Shown piece after piece: positions 32,128 through 41,336 of a DNA stretch of 64,000 bases. A program made the position numbers and the translations under genes. The stretch covers positions 62,001 through 126,000 of the forward strand of contig NZ_VUKE01000013.1 of assembly GCF_009193175.1 (NCBI RefSeq), read 5' to 3'. Each line of letters opens with the position of its first letter. Within the stretch, counting starts at the first letter, position 1. The notes beneath the pieces are model-generated. The model worked only from the letters and a program-made list of their open reading frames with translations. It searched no databases and was not told the DNA's origin. The DNA comes from Georgenia ruanii (GTDB taxonomy: Bacteria; Actinomycetota; Actinomycetes; Actinomycetales; Actinomycetaceae).

Positions 32128-33633
32128 GTGGAATCCCTCGACCTCGCTCGGTGGCAGTTCGGCATCACGACCGTCTACCACTTCATCCTCGTGCCGCTCA
32201 CGATCGGCCTGTCCCCCCTGGTGGCGATCATGCACACCGCGTGGGTGCGCACCGGCAACGAGCGCTGGCACCGGCTGACGAAGTTCTTCGGCAAGGTCCT
32301 GCTCATCAACTTCGCCCTCGGCGTGGCCACGGGCATCGTGCAGGAGTTCCAGTTCGGGATGAACTGGTCGGAGTACTCCCGGTTCGTGGGCGACATCTTC
32401 GGCGCCCCGCTGGCCATCGAGGCCCTGGCCGCGTTCTTCCTCGAGTCGACGTTCCTGGGCCTGTGGATCTTCGGCGAGGGCAAGCTGCCCAAGTGGCTGC
32501 ACAGCGCCTGCATCTGGCTGGTGGCGATCGGCACGAACCTCTCCGCCTACTGGATCCTGGCGGCGAACTCCTGGATGCAGCACCCGGTCGGGGCGGTGTA
32601 CAACCCCGAGACCGGCCGCGCGGAGCTCGACGGCGTGCGCGGCTTCTTCGAGGTGATGACCAACAACACCCTCATCGCCGCCTACTCCCACACCGTGAGC
32701 GCCGCGTTCCTGGTCGGCGGCACCTTCGTCGCCGGCATCTGCGGCTGGTGGATCGTGCGCTCGGTGCGCGCCGGGCGCGAGCACGAGGCCGGGCAGGTGT
32801 GGCGGCGCGGCGCCTACGTCGGCCTGATCACGATGCTCATCGCCGGCGTCGGCGTCGGGATCTCCGGCGACTTCCAGGGCAAGCTCATGTACGAGCAGCA
32901 GCCCGCGAAGATGTCCGCCGCCGAGGCGCTGTGCGAGGGCGAGGAGGGCGCCGCGTTCTCCCTGTTGACCATCGGGGACCTGTCCAACTCCTGCGAGGGC
33001 GTGCACCACGTCCTCCAGATCCCGGGCCTGACCTCCTTCCTCGGCACCGGCCACTTCGCCGGCGCGGACAGCTACCTGCCGGGCGTCAACGACGTCCAGC
33101 GCGAGTACACCGAGCGCTACGCCGACCAGTTCGGCCCCGACGTGGACTACGTGCCCAACCTCGCCGTGACGTACTGGAGCTTCCGGCTCATGATCGGGCT
33201 GGCCGGCTTCTCCGCCGCCCTGGCCCTGGCCGGGCTGTGGGTGCTGCGCAGGGGCCGGGTCACGGACTCGGTGTGGTTCTCCCGGCTGTGCCTGGTCGCG
33301 CTGCCGATGCCGTTCCTCGCCTCGTCCTTCGGCTGGATCTTCACCGAGATGGGCCGCCAGCCCTGGGTGGTCCACCCCAACCCCGCCAACCCGGTGGACC
33401 AGGTCTACCTGCTCACCCAGCACGGCGTCTCCACCGTCGTCTCAGCCGGCTCGGTGATCACCTCCCTCGTCATCTTCACGCTGCTCTACGCCGCGCTGGG
33501 CGTGGTGTGGTTCCTGCTCATCCGCCGCTACGTCCGCGAGGGCATCGAGCCCCTGCCCGGGGACGGCGCCGCCGGCCCCACCGACACCGGCGCGCCGGGC
33601 GAGCTCGAGCCCACCCTGTCCTTCGCCTACTGA
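32128..33633 (+). CDS. cydA: Cytochrome bd quinol oxidase subunit I (second locus)
   Basis: This 501-residue CydA oxidises menaquinol and reduces oxygen at the membrane with high affinity. Heme-related residues seen are His18 (TTVYHFILVP), Glu99 (AIEALAAF), His188 (AAYSHTVSAAF) and Met355 (SFRLMIGL); GRQPWVVHP is the late family motif. The quinol loop (about residues 250-345) holds two cysteines, Cys269 and Cys289, positioned as the disulfide pair reported for actinobacterial CydA (from memory). The GTG at 32128 was chosen because the conserved sequence begins with ESLDLARWQFG and GAAGGG lies upstream. It is the first gene of cydA-cydB-cydD-cydC-sensor kinase. Confidence 0.95.
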   Translation: MESLDLARWQFGITTVYHFILVPLTIGLSPLVAIMHTAWVRTGNERWHRLTKFFGKVLLINFALGVATGIVQEFQFGMNWSEYSRFVGDIFGAPLAIEALAAFFLESTFLGLWIFGEGKLPKWLHSACIWLVAIGTNLSAYWILAANSWMQHPVGAVYNPETGRAELDGVRGFFEVMTNNTLIAAYSHTVSAAFLVGGTFVAGICGWWIVRSVRAGREHEAGQVWRRGAYVGLITMLIAGVGVGISGDFQGKLMYEQQPAKMSAAEALCEGEEGAAFSLLTIGDLSNSCEGVHHVLQIPGLTSFLGTGHFAGADSYLPGVNDVQREYTERYADQFGPDVDYVPNLAVTYWSFRLMIGLAGFSAALALAGLWVLRRGRVTDSVWFSRLCLVALPMPFLASSFGWIFTEMGRQPWVVHPNPANPVDQVYLLTQHGVSTVVSAGSVITSLVIFTLLYAALGVVWFLLIRRYVREGIEPLPGDGAAGPTDTGAPGELEPTLSFAY

Positions 33634-33654
33634 CCGAGTTTTGGAGACGTCCCC

Positions 33655-34713
33655 ATGGATCTCCCCCTGCTGTGGTTCCTCCTCATCGCCGTCCTGTGGA
33701 CGGGGTACCTCGTCCTCGAGGGCTTCGACTTCGGCGTGGGGATGCTGCTCAAGCCCTTCGCCCGCGACGAGAAGGAGCGCCGGGTGCTGCTGCGCTCGAT
33801 CGGCCCGGTGTGGGACGGCAACGAGGTATGGCTGCTCACCGCCGGCGGCGCCACCTTCGCCGCCTTCCCCGAGTGGTACGCCACCATGTTCTCGGGCTTC
33901 TACCTGCCGCTGCTGCTCATCCTGCTCGCGCTCATCGTGCGGGTCTGCGCCATCGAGTGGCGCGCGAAGATCAACGACCCGGCGTGGCGCAACCGCTGGG
34001 ACTGGGCGCACACCGTGGGGTCCTGGGTGCCCGCGGTGCTGTGGGGCGTGGCCTTCGCCAACCTCGTCCAGGGCACCGAGATCCGGCTCGTCGACGGCCG
34101 CCACCAGCTCGTGGGCGGGTTCTTCTCCCTGCTCACGCCGTTCACCCTGCTCGGCGGGGTGATGACCGCCGTCGTCTTCCTCACCCACGGCGCGGTCTTC
34201 CTGGCGCTGAAGACCGGCGGGGAGGTGCGCGAGCGGGCCGGGAAGCTGGCCGCCCGGCTGTCGGTGGTCTCCCTCGTGGTGGCCGGCGCCTGGGCGGTGT
34301 GGGCCCAGCTGGCCTTCTCCGCGCACACCCTGACCTGGGTGCCGCTGGCCGCCGCGGCCCTGGCGCTGGTGGGCGTCGTCGTGGCCACCCGGGCCCGGCG
34401 CGAGGGTTGGGCCTTCACGCTCAACGCCGTGGCGATCGTGGCCGCCGTCGTGCTGATCTTCGGGGTGATGTACCCCAACGTCATGCCGTCCTCGATCGAC
34501 CCCGCCTTCTCCCTCTCGATCGACGCCGCCGCCTCCTCCCAGGCGACGCTGCAGGTCATGAGCGTGGTCGCGCTGCTCATCGTCCCGGTCGTGCTGGCCT
34601 ACCAGGGCTGGACGTACTGGGTGTTCCGCAAGCGCATCACCACCGACCAGATCGGCGGCGACGAGGGCCTGCTGCCCACCGAGGGCCGGCCGCTCGAGCC
34701 CACCGCACACTGA
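33655..34713 (+). CDS. cydB: Cytochrome bd quinol oxidase subunit II (second locus)
   Basis: This 352-residue membrane protein has nine hydrophobic helices and the CydB motifs LVLEGFDFGVGML (about residues 22-34) and GPVWDGNEVWLLTAGGATFAA (here split: GPVWDGNEVW, LLTAGGATFAA; about 53-73). It forms the heterodimer with the 501-residue CydA encoded 21 bases upstream. It diverges from the first CydB (12118-13128), so the two loci are not a recent duplication. The ATG at 33655 follows TTTTGGAGACG. Confidence 0.95.
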   Translation: MDLPLLWFLLIAVLWTGYLVLEGFDFGVGMLLKPFARDEKERRVLLRSIGPVWDGNEVWLLTAGGATFAAFPEWYATMFSGFYLPLLLILLALIVRVCAIEWRAKINDPAWRNRWDWAHTVGSWVPAVLWGVAFANLVQGTEIRLVDGRHQLVGGFFSLLTPFTLLGGVMTAVVFLTHGAVFLALKTGGEVRERAGKLAARLSVVSLVVAGAWAVWAQLAFSAHTLTWVPLAAAALALVGVVVATRARREGWAFTLNAVAIVAAVVLIFGVMYPNVMPSSIDPAFSLSIDAAASSQATLQVMSVVALLIVPVVLAYQGWTYWVFRKRITTDQIGGDEGLLPTEGRPLEPTAH

Positions 34714-34717
34714 TCAG

Positions 34718-36511
34718 GTGAAGCCGCTCGACCCCCGCCTCCTCCGTCACGCCCGCGCCGCCCGCCGCTACATCGCCCTGACGGCCGCGACGGGCTTCAC
34801 GACCGCGGCCCTCGTGGTCGCTCAGGCGCTGCTGATCTCCCACGCCGTCGCCCCCGTCATCGAGGGCCGGGCCGCCTGGGCCGACGTCGCGGGCCTGGTG
34901 TGGGCGTTCGCGGCGGTGGTGGCGGGCCGGTTCCTGGTGCTGGTGGTCCAGGAGGCCTTCGCCCACCGCGCCGCGCGCGACGTCGTGGCCGACCTGCGCG
35001 CGCAGGTGCTCACCGCCGCCGTCGCCCAGGGGCCGCGCTGGCTCGCCGCGGGCCACGGGCAGCAGGTGGTCACCCTGGCCACCCGCGGCCTGGACGACCT
35101 CGAGCCGTACTTCGTGCGCTACCTGCCCCAGCTGCTGCTCGCGGCGACCGTCACCCCGGCGGCGCTGGTGGTCGTGGTCGGCCTCGACCTCGTCTCGGCG
35201 CTGATCATCGCGGCCACGCTGCCCCTCATCCCGGTGTTCATGTGGCTCATCGGGCTGCTCACGCAGAAGTACGCCGCCGAGAAGCTCGAGGTCATGACCC
35301 GGCTCGGCGCCCAGCTGCTCGACCTGCTCGCCGGGCTGAGCACCCTCAAGGCGCTCGGCCGCGAGCGCGGCCCGGGCCGGCGGGTGGGCGAGCTCGGCCG
35401 CGCCTACGCGGCCACCACCATGGCGACCCTGCGGGTGGCGTTCCTCTCCGGCGCGGTGCTGGAGTTCCTGGCCTCCATCTCCGTCGCGCTGGTCGCGGTG
35501 GTCATCGGCACCCGCCTCGTGGCCGGCGACCTGGACCTCACCACCGGGCTGGCCGTGCTCATGCTCGCCCCGGAGATCTACAAGCCGCTGCGCGAGGTCG
35601 GCTCGCAGTTCCACGCCTCCGCCGACGGGGTGGCCGCCGCCGAGCAGGCCTTCGCGGTCCTCGAGCGGCCGGCCCCGCCGGCCGGGAGCGCCCCCGCCCC
35701 CGACCTGCGCCGCACCACGCTGGTGCTCGACGGCGTGAGCGTCGCCGCGCCGGGGCGGGCCACCTGGGCGCCCTCGGGCCTGGACGCCCGGGTCCGGCCC
35801 GGCCGGCTGGTGGCCCTGGCGGGCCCGTCCGGGGCGGGCAAGACCACCGCCGCCGCCGTCGTCCTGGGGCTGCTGCGCCCGGACGCCGGCGCGGTGCGGC
35901 TCGAGCCGGCCGCGGGCGCGCCGCTCGACCTGGCCGACGTCGACCCCGCGGCCTACCGCGCCCAGGTCGCCTGGGTGCCCCAGCGCCCGATCATCCTGCC
36001 CGGCACGGTGCGCGCGAACGTGCTCGGGGCCGCCGACGCCCCGGTCGACGCCCGCGCGGAGGCGGCCGCGGCGGCCACCGGGTTCGACCGGGTGCTCGCC
36101 GCGCTGCCCGAGGGCTGGGACGCCGTCCTCGGTCACGGCGGCGCGGGGCTGTCCGTGGGCCAGCGTCAGCGCCTGGCCCTGACCCGCACCCTGCTGGGCG
36201 CCGAGCCGCTGGTGGTCCTGGACGAGCCCACCGCGCACCTGGACGCCGCGGCCGAGCGCCAGGTGCTCGACTCCCTCGCCGCGCTGCGCGCCGCGGGGCG
36301 CACCGTGCTGGTCATCGCCCATCGGGAGGCGGTGGTGGCCCTGGCCGACGACGTCGTGGCGGTCCGCGCGCGCACGGCCACCGCGGCCGAGGCGGCCGCG
36401 CTGGACGCAGCCGCGACCGCCGCCGCCGCGACCGCCGCCGACGCGCCGGCCCGCGGGCCGGCGGCGCCCGCGCAGGACGCCGCCGCGACCCCCGAGGAGG
36501 TGGCCCGGTGA
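34718..36511 (+). CDS. cydD: Thiol-reductant ABC exporter subunit CydD
   Basis: CydDC is a heterodimeric ABC transporter needed to assemble cytochrome bd; it has been linked to export of glutathione/cysteine and to heme handling. The 597-residue CydD has six membrane helices (about residues 20-310) and an ATPase domain with AGPSGAGKTTAA (Walker A, about 367-378), SVGQRQRLALTR (signature) and VVLDEPTAHLD (Walker B). A C-terminal Ala-rich stretch follows. The GTG at 34718 lies four bases after the cydB stop, and its own stop overlaps the GTG of cydC. Confidence 0.92.
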   Translation: MKPLDPRLLRHARAARRYIALTAATGFTTAALVVAQALLISHAVAPVIEGRAAWADVAGLVWAFAAVVAGRFLVLVVQEAFAHRAARDVVADLRAQVLTAAVAQGPRWLAAGHGQQVVTLATRGLDDLEPYFVRYLPQLLLAATVTPAALVVVVGLDLVSALIIAATLPLIPVFMWLIGLLTQKYAAEKLEVMTRLGAQLLDLLAGLSTLKALGRERGPGRRVGELGRAYAATTMATLRVAFLSGAVLEFLASISVALVAVVIGTRLVAGDLDLTTGLAVLMLAPEIYKPLREVGSQFHASADGVAAAEQAFAVLERPAPPAGSAPAPDLRRTTLVLDGVSVAAPGRATWAPSGLDARVRPGRLVALAGPSGAGKTTAAAVVLGLLRPDAGAVRLEPAAGAPLDLADVDPAAYRAQVAWVPQRPIILPGTVRANVLGAADAPVDARAEAAAAATGFDRVLAALPEGWDAVLGHGGAGLSVGQRQRLALTRTLLGAEPLVVLDEPTAHLDAAAERQVLDSLAALRAAGRTVLVIAHREAVVALADDVVAVRARTATAAEAAALDAAATAAAATAADAPARGPAAPAQDAAATPEEVAR

Positions 36512-38466
36512 CCGCGACCACCGCCGCGCCCGTCCGCCCCGGCGCCGGCGTGCTGCCGGCCGCCGAACGGCGGGCGCTGCGCCGCGCCGTCGCCCTGCTC
36601 GACCTCGACCGGGTGCGCCTGCTGTGGGCGGTGCTCGCCGGCAGCGCGGGCCTGGGCAGCGCGGTCGCCCTGAGCGCGACCGCCGCCTGGCTCATCGCCC
36701 GCGCCTCGCAGATGCCCCCGATCCTCGAGCTCGGCGTCGCCTCGGTGGCGGTGCGCACCTTCGGCATCTCCCGGGCGCTCATGCGCTACCTCGAGCGCCT
36801 CGCCTCCCACGAGGTCGCCCTGCGCGGCATGGCCTCGCTGCGCCAGCACGTCTACCAGACCCTCGCCGCCGGGCCGGTCGACGCCGTCGCCGGGCTGCGC
36901 CGCGGCGACCTGCTCGCGCGCACCGGCGCCGACGTCGACGCGGTCGGCGACGTCGTCGTGCGCGCCCTGCTGCCCGCCGCCGTCGCGGCGGTCGTCGGCG
37001 TCGGCTCGGTGGCGCTCGTGGGCTGGCTGCACCCGGGAATCGGCGCGCTGCTCGCGGTGTGCCTGCTGGTGGCCGGGCTGGTGGGCCCGTGGCTGAGCAT
37101 GCGGGCGGCGCGGCTGTCCGAGCGTGCCCAGCTCCTCGCCCGGGCGGACCTGTCCGCGACGGCGCAGACCCTGGTCGACGGCGCCGCCGAGCTGACCGTC
37201 TCGGGCCGGCTGACCCGGCTGCTCGCGCACCTGGGCCGCACCGAGGCCACGCTGGCCCGCGCCAAGGACGCCGCGGCCCGGCCGGCCGCGCTGGCCGCCG
37301 GGGTGGACAACCTGGCGATGGGCGTCGCCGTCCTCGGGGCGCTGGTGCTCGGCATCCCGGCCGCCACCGCCGGGGCGCTGGCGCCGGTCGAGCTCGCCGT
37401 GGTGGTGCTCACCCCGCTGGCGGCGTTCGAGGGCACGGCGCTGCTCGGCCCGGCCGCGATCCAGCTGGTCCGCTCGGGCGGGTCGGCGCTGCGGATCATG
37501 GAGCTGCTCGACGCCGCCGCTCCCGGCGGCGAGAGGTCAGCTCAGCGAGACGTCACCGTCGCCGCGGGCCGTCCCGGTCGTCGCGAGACGCCGGCTCCCG
37601 CACCCGCCAACGCGGTCCCGGCCCCCGCCGCTGGGCCGTCGATCCCGGCGGCCGAGGTCACCCCCGGCCCGCGCCCGCACCTGGGCGCCCGGAACCTCGC
37701 GGTGGGCTGGCCGGGCGGAGCCGTGGTGGCCGCCGGGCTCGACCTCGACCTCTCCCCCGGCCGGGCGGTCGCCGTCGTCGGCCCCAGCGGCATCGGCAAG
37801 ACGACGCTGCTGCTCACCCTCGCCGGGCTGCTGCCCCCGCGCGCCGGCGCCGCCACCCTCGACGGCGCGCCGGCGTGGGGCATGGACCGGGGCGCGGTCA
37901 GCGACCAGGTGGTGCTCACCGCCGAGGACGCGCACGTCTTCGCGACCACGGTGCTGGAGAACCTGCGCGTGGCCCGCGGCAGCGTGACCCGGGCGGAGGC
38001 CGCCGCGCTGCTCGGCCGCGCCGGCCTGGGCGACTGGCTCGCCCGCCTGCCCCAGGGCCTGGACACCATGCTCGGCACGGACGCCACGACCATCTCCGGC
38101 GGCGAGCGGCGCCGTATCCTGCTCGCCCGCGCGCTGGCCAGCCCCGCGCCGCTGCTGTTGCTCGACGAGCCCGGCGAACACCTCGACCCCGCCACCGCCG
38201 ACCGGCTCGTCACCGACCTGCTGCGGGCCGGCCGCGACGCAGAGTCCGGGCCGGGGCGCGGCGTCGTCCTCGTCACCCACCGGCTGGCGGCGCTGGACGC
38301 CGCCGACGAGGTGATCGTGCTCGGCAGGCCCGAGGAGGTGAACGACGACGTCGCACCCGGCCCGGCGCGCGCACCGGCTACCGTGCTGGCCAGGGGCTCG
38401 CACCGGGAGCTCCTGGCCACCATGCCCGCCTACCGGTGGGCGGCAGAGCAGGAAGAGCGACGATGA
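36508..38466 (+). CDS. cydC: Thiol-reductant ABC exporter subunit CydC
   Basis: This 652-residue partner of CydD has a transmembrane domain starting near residue 30 (LLWAVLAGSAGLGSAVALSA, ATAAWLIARASQMPPIL), with the CydC-typical RTFGISRALMRYLERL. An Ala/Pro-rich linker (about residues 335-390) precedes the ATPase domain with VGPSGIGKTTLL, ISGGERRRILLARAL and LLLDEPGEHLD. The GTG start overlaps the cydD stop (GTGA), and its own TGA overlaps the ATG of the sensor kinase, so oxidase assembly and the sensor are co-expressed. Confidence 0.92.
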   Translation: MTATTAAPVRPGAGVLPAAERRALRRAVALLDLDRVRLLWAVLAGSAGLGSAVALSATAAWLIARASQMPPILELGVASVAVRTFGISRALMRYLERLASHEVALRGMASLRQHVYQTLAAGPVDAVAGLRRGDLLARTGADVDAVGDVVVRALLPAAVAAVVGVGSVALVGWLHPGIGALLAVCLLVAGLVGPWLSMRAARLSERAQLLARADLSATAQTLVDGAAELTVSGRLTRLLAHLGRTEATLARAKDAAARPAALAAGVDNLAMGVAVLGALVLGIPAATAGALAPVELAVVVLTPLAAFEGTALLGPAAIQLVRSGGSALRIMELLDAAAPGGERSAQRDVTVAAGRPGRRETPAPAPANAVPAPAAGPSIPAAEVTPGPRPHLGARNLAVGWPGGAVVAAGLDLDLSPGRAVAVVGPSGIGKTTLLLTLAGLLPPRAGAATLDGAPAWGMDRGAVSDQVVLTAEDAHVFATTVLENLRVARGSVTRAEAAALLGRAGLGDWLARLPQGLDTMLGTDATTISGGERRRILLARALASPAPLLLLDEPGEHLDPATADRLVTDLLRAGRDAESGPGRGVVLVTHRLAALDAADEVIVLGRPEEVNDDVAPGPARAPATVLARGSHRELLATMPAYRWAAEQEERR

Positions 38467-40451
38467 CGGACGAGGGCCAGCGCGGCACGGCACCCGGGTG
38501 CCCGTTCCCCCACGGCATGACGCCGGGCGCGGGCGACGGCGAGACGGCCGGGCACGGCGACGGCGCGCGCGCCGCCGGCGGGATGGGCCGCCCCGACCCG
38601 CACGGCACACCGGCCGGGGTCGGCCGCACCGACCCGCACGGCACACCGGCCGGGGTCGGCCGCACCGACCCGCACGGCACACCCACCGACGGCGTCGACC
38701 TCGCCGACCTCCACGACGCCCTCACCTACCCCCGCCTGGTCAACCCGCACGCGGGCACGGGCCCCACCCACGCCGACGGCGACCGGCACACCATCGCCAC
38801 CGACACCTCCTCGCTGCTCGGCGCGGCCATCAACGTCGCCTCGCACCTCAACACGACCGACGCGCTGCGCAACTTCGTCGACCGCGCCGCCCGCCTCACC
38901 GGCGCCCGCTACGCCGCCCTCGGCGTCCTCGACAGCCGCGGCAACACCACCGCCTTCGTCCAGGTGGGCGTGACCGAGGAGGAGGTCGAGATCCTCGGCC
39001 ACCCGCCGCGCGGGCACGGCGTGCTCGGCGCCATCCCCGTCGACGGCCCGCTGCTCCTCGACGACCTCACCCAGCACCCCGACTTCGGCGGCTTCCCGCC
39101 CGGCCACCCGCCGATGTACTCCTTCCTGGGGGTGCCGGTGCGGGTGCGCGACCAGGTCTTCGGCCGCCTGTACCTCTCCGAGAAGCCCGGCGGCTTCTCG
39201 CAGCACGACGCCGAGGACATGATGAGCCTGGCCGAGGCGGCCGCGGTGTCGATCGAGAACTCGCGCCTGTACGCCGAGGCGCGCAACCGCGAGCGGTGGA
39301 TCGCCGTCAGCCAGGACATCACCACCACCTTGCTCGAGGGCACCGAGGAGGAGGAGGCCCTCGAGATGATCGCCGCGCGGTTGCGCGAGGTCGCCGAGGC
39401 CGACACCGCGCTCATCGTCCTGCCCTCCGTGGGCGACGCGTGGGCCTGCGAGATCGCCGACGGCGTGGACGCCCACGAGCTCATCGGGCTGGTCTTCCCG
39501 CCGGACGGGCGTGCCATGACGGTGCTCAAGGAGGGGTCCGGCATGATCGTCGACTCCCTCACCCGGCTGCGGACCCTCCGGCTGCGCGAGCTCGCCCGCT
39601 TCGGCCCGGCGCTGTACGCCCCGATGATGCTGCGCGGGGAGGGCCGCGGCGTCATCCTCCTGCTGCGACGCATCGGCGCCGAGGAGTTCGACCTGTCCGA
39701 CCTCGCCATGGCCGAGTCGGTGGCCGGGCAGGCCGCGCTCGCCCTCGAGCTGGCCGCCGCCCGCCACGCCCAGGACGTCGCCTCTCTCCTGGACGAGCGC
39801 GCCCGCATCGGCCGGGACCTGCACGACCTCGCCATCCAGCAGCTGTTCGCCACCGGCATGCAGCTGGAGTCGGCCCGCGCGCACCTGGCCGAGCGCGGCG
39901 AGGCGGCCCTGGCGACCCTCTTCGAGCAGTCGCTGGGCAGCGTCGACGAGTCCGTCAAGCAGATCCGCGCCATCGTGCACTCCCTGCGCCAGCCGGACAC
40001 CGCCGTCGTCCTCGTCGAGCGGCTGCGCCGCGAGGCCTCGCTGGCCCGCACCGCGCTGGGCTACGCCCCCTCGCTCCTCATCGACGTCGACGGCGTGGTC
40101 ATCGCCGGGGACGACGACGACAGCGACCTCGTCGACACGGTCGACAACCGCGTGGACGCCGACATCGCCGACGACGTCGTCGCCGTGGTGCGCGAGGGCA
40201 TGTCCAACGCCGCCCGCCACGCCAAGGCGTCCTCGGTGCAGGTGCGCGTGAGCGTGCTCGGCCACGGGCCGACCGGGCGGGTGGTCGTGGACGTGGAGGA
40301 CGACGGCACCGGCGTGGACCCGAGCGTCACCCGCAGCTCCGGCCTGTCCAACCTCGCCGCGCGGGCGCGCCGCCACGGCGGCACCTTCGCCCTGGGCGCG
40401 AACGAGCGCGGCCAGGGCAGCCTGATGAGCTGGCAGGCGCCGCTGAGCTGA
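38463..40451 (+). CDS. GAF-GAF sensor histidine kinase, DosS/DevS-like, predicted heme sensor
   Basis: This 662-residue cytoplasmic kinase has a disordered N-terminus with a Cys-Pro motif (PGCPFPHG) and DPHGTP repeats (residues 1-75), GAF-A (about 125-265), GAF-B (about 285-430), a HisKA_3 dimerisation helix with phospho-acceptor H454 (GRDLHDLAIQQ) and an HATPase domain (N582 in EGMSNAARHA; VEDDGTGVD). GAF-A reads GHPPMYSFLGVPVRVRD then GRLYLSEK: His215 and Tyr237 are 22 residues apart, the same spacing as the heme-ligand His149 and distal Tyr171 of mycobacterial DosS (numbers recalled). It is therefore likely to sense oxygen, NO, CO or redox state through heme. It is co-transcribed with cydABDC. 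Confidence 0.85.
   Translation: MTDEGQRGTAPGCPFPHGMTPGAGDGETAGHGDGARAAGGMGRPDPHGTPAGVGRTDPHGTPAGVGRTDPHGTPTDGVDLADLHDALTYPRLVNPHAGTGPTHADGDRHTIATDTSSLLGAAINVASHLNTTDALRNFVDRAARLTGARYAALGVLDSRGNTTAFVQVGVTEEEVEILGHPPRGHGVLGAIPVDGPLLLDDLTQHPDFGGFPPGHPPMYSFLGVPVRVRDQVFGRLYLSEKPGGFSQHDAEDMMSLAEAAAVSIENSRLYAEARNRERWIAVSQDITTTLLEGTEEEEALEMIAARLREVAEADTALIVLPSVGDAWACEIADGVDAHELIGLVFPPDGRAMTVLKEGSGMIVDSLTRLRTLRLRELARFGPALYAPMMLRGEGRGVILLLRRIGAEEFDLSDLAMAESVAGQAALALELAAARHAQDVASLLDERARIGRDLHDLAIQQLFATGMQLESARAHLAERGEAALATLFEQSLGSVDESVKQIRAIVHSLRQPDTAVVLVERLRREASLARTALGYAPSLLIDVDGVVIAGDDDDSDLVDTVDNRVDADIADDVVAVVREGMSNAARHAKASSVQVRVSVLGHGPTGRVVVDVEDDGTGVDPSVTRSSGLSNLAARARRHGGTFALGANERGQGSLMSWQAPLS
38595..38684 (+). 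repeat. 36-bp perfect tandem repeat, 2.5 copies, in the sensor-kinase N-terminus
   Basis: 38595-38630 and 38631-38666 are identical, and an 18-base partial copy follows. They encode a 12-residue unit DPHGTPAGVGRT. Confidence 0.9.
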
Positions 40452-40487
40452 CCGGGGCCCCCGCGACGCCCGCCGCGTCCTCGCTCG

Positions 40488-41141
40488 CTACTGGCGCCAG
40501 CCGGCGGCGCGCTGGCCCGCCACCCAGGCGGCGACCTGGGTGCGCCGCTGCAGGCCCATCTTGCTCAGCAGCGCGGTGATGTGGTTCTTCACCGTCTTCT
40601 CGGCGACGCCGAGCTTCTCGCCGATCTCCCGGTTGGACAGCCCGTCGCCGATGAGATCGAGAACCTTGCGCTCGGAGGGGGTGAGCTCCGCCGTCGGGTC
40701 GTCGTGGTCGGCGCGCCGGCGGGTGACGGTGCGCTCGTCGAGGAGCGTGCGGCCGGCGGCCACGGCCTTGACGACGTCGGCGATCTCCGCGCCGCGGACG
40801 GTCTTGAGCAGGTAGGCCTTGGCGCCGGCGTTGAGCGCGGCGGCCAGGGCGTCGTCGTCGTCGAAGGAGGTCAGCACGACGGAACGGGCGTCCGGGATCT
40901 TCTCGCGCAGGGTGGTGATGATGTCGATGCCGGTGCCGTCGGGCAGCTGGAGGTCGACGAGGAGGACGTCGGGGCGCACCAGCTCCCCGCGGCGCACGGC
41001 CTCGGCCACGGACCCCGCCTCGGCGACGACGGTCAGCCCGTCGGCGCGGTCGACGATCTCGGCGATCCCCCGCCGGACGATCTCGTGGTCATCGATGATC
41101 ATGACGCGGATGTCGCGTCCGGTCTGCTGTTCGTACGACAC
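40488..41141 (-). CDS. LuxR/NarL-family response regulator, DosR/DevR-like
   Basis: This 217-residue protein has a receiver domain with acidic pocket D17-D18, phospho-acceptor D63 (VLLVDLQLPDG) and K113 (AYLLKTVRG), and a C-terminal LuxR-type helix-turn-helix (LTPSERKVLDLIGDGLSNRE, then KTVKNHITALLSKMGLQRR). It is the closest candidate partner of the adjacent GAF kinase, but it is encoded convergently, with 36 bases between the stops, rather than in the same operon. The start is a GTG at 41141 giving MSYEQQTGRDIRV; a shorter start is possible. It would bind DosR-like boxes when phosphorylated (inference). Confidence 0.88.
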   Translation of the reverse strand: MSYEQQTGRDIRVMIIDDHEIVRRGIAEIVDRADGLTVVAEAGSVAEAVRRGELVRPDVLLVDLQLPDGTGIDIITTLREKIPDARSVVLTSFDDDDALAAALNAGAKAYLLKTVRGAEIADVVKAVAAGRTLLDERTVTRRRADHDDPTAELTPSERKVLDLIGDGLSNREIGEKLGVAEKTVKNHITALLSKMGLQRRTQVAAWVAGQRAAGWRQ

Positions 41142-41242
41142 GGCCCGAGCCTATCGAAGGCACCCGCGGCGCGGGTGGGACGATTCCGGCGATTTCGGCG
41201 TTTCCAGGACGACGGCGCCCGGTTCCGTGGCGGCCGGCACCG

Positions 41243-41332
41243 CGACGCCCGGCCAGACCACGACGCCCGGCCAGACCACGACGCCCGGCCAGACCACGTC
41301 GCCCGGCCAGACCACGTCGCCCGGGCGGGTGC
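41243..41332. repeat. 18-bp tandem repeat, about 4.5 copies, between mutM and the response regulator
   Basis: Units at 41243, 41261, 41279 and 41297 share CGACGCCCGGCCAGACCA (one base changed in unit 4) with a partial fifth. The array ends five bases before the mutM stop. Confidence 0.85.
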
Positions 41333-41336
41333 GGCG

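Noticed and set aside
41243-41332. Possible CRISPR array
   Set aside because: The 18-bp units are directly adjacent with no spacers, and no cas genes are present.
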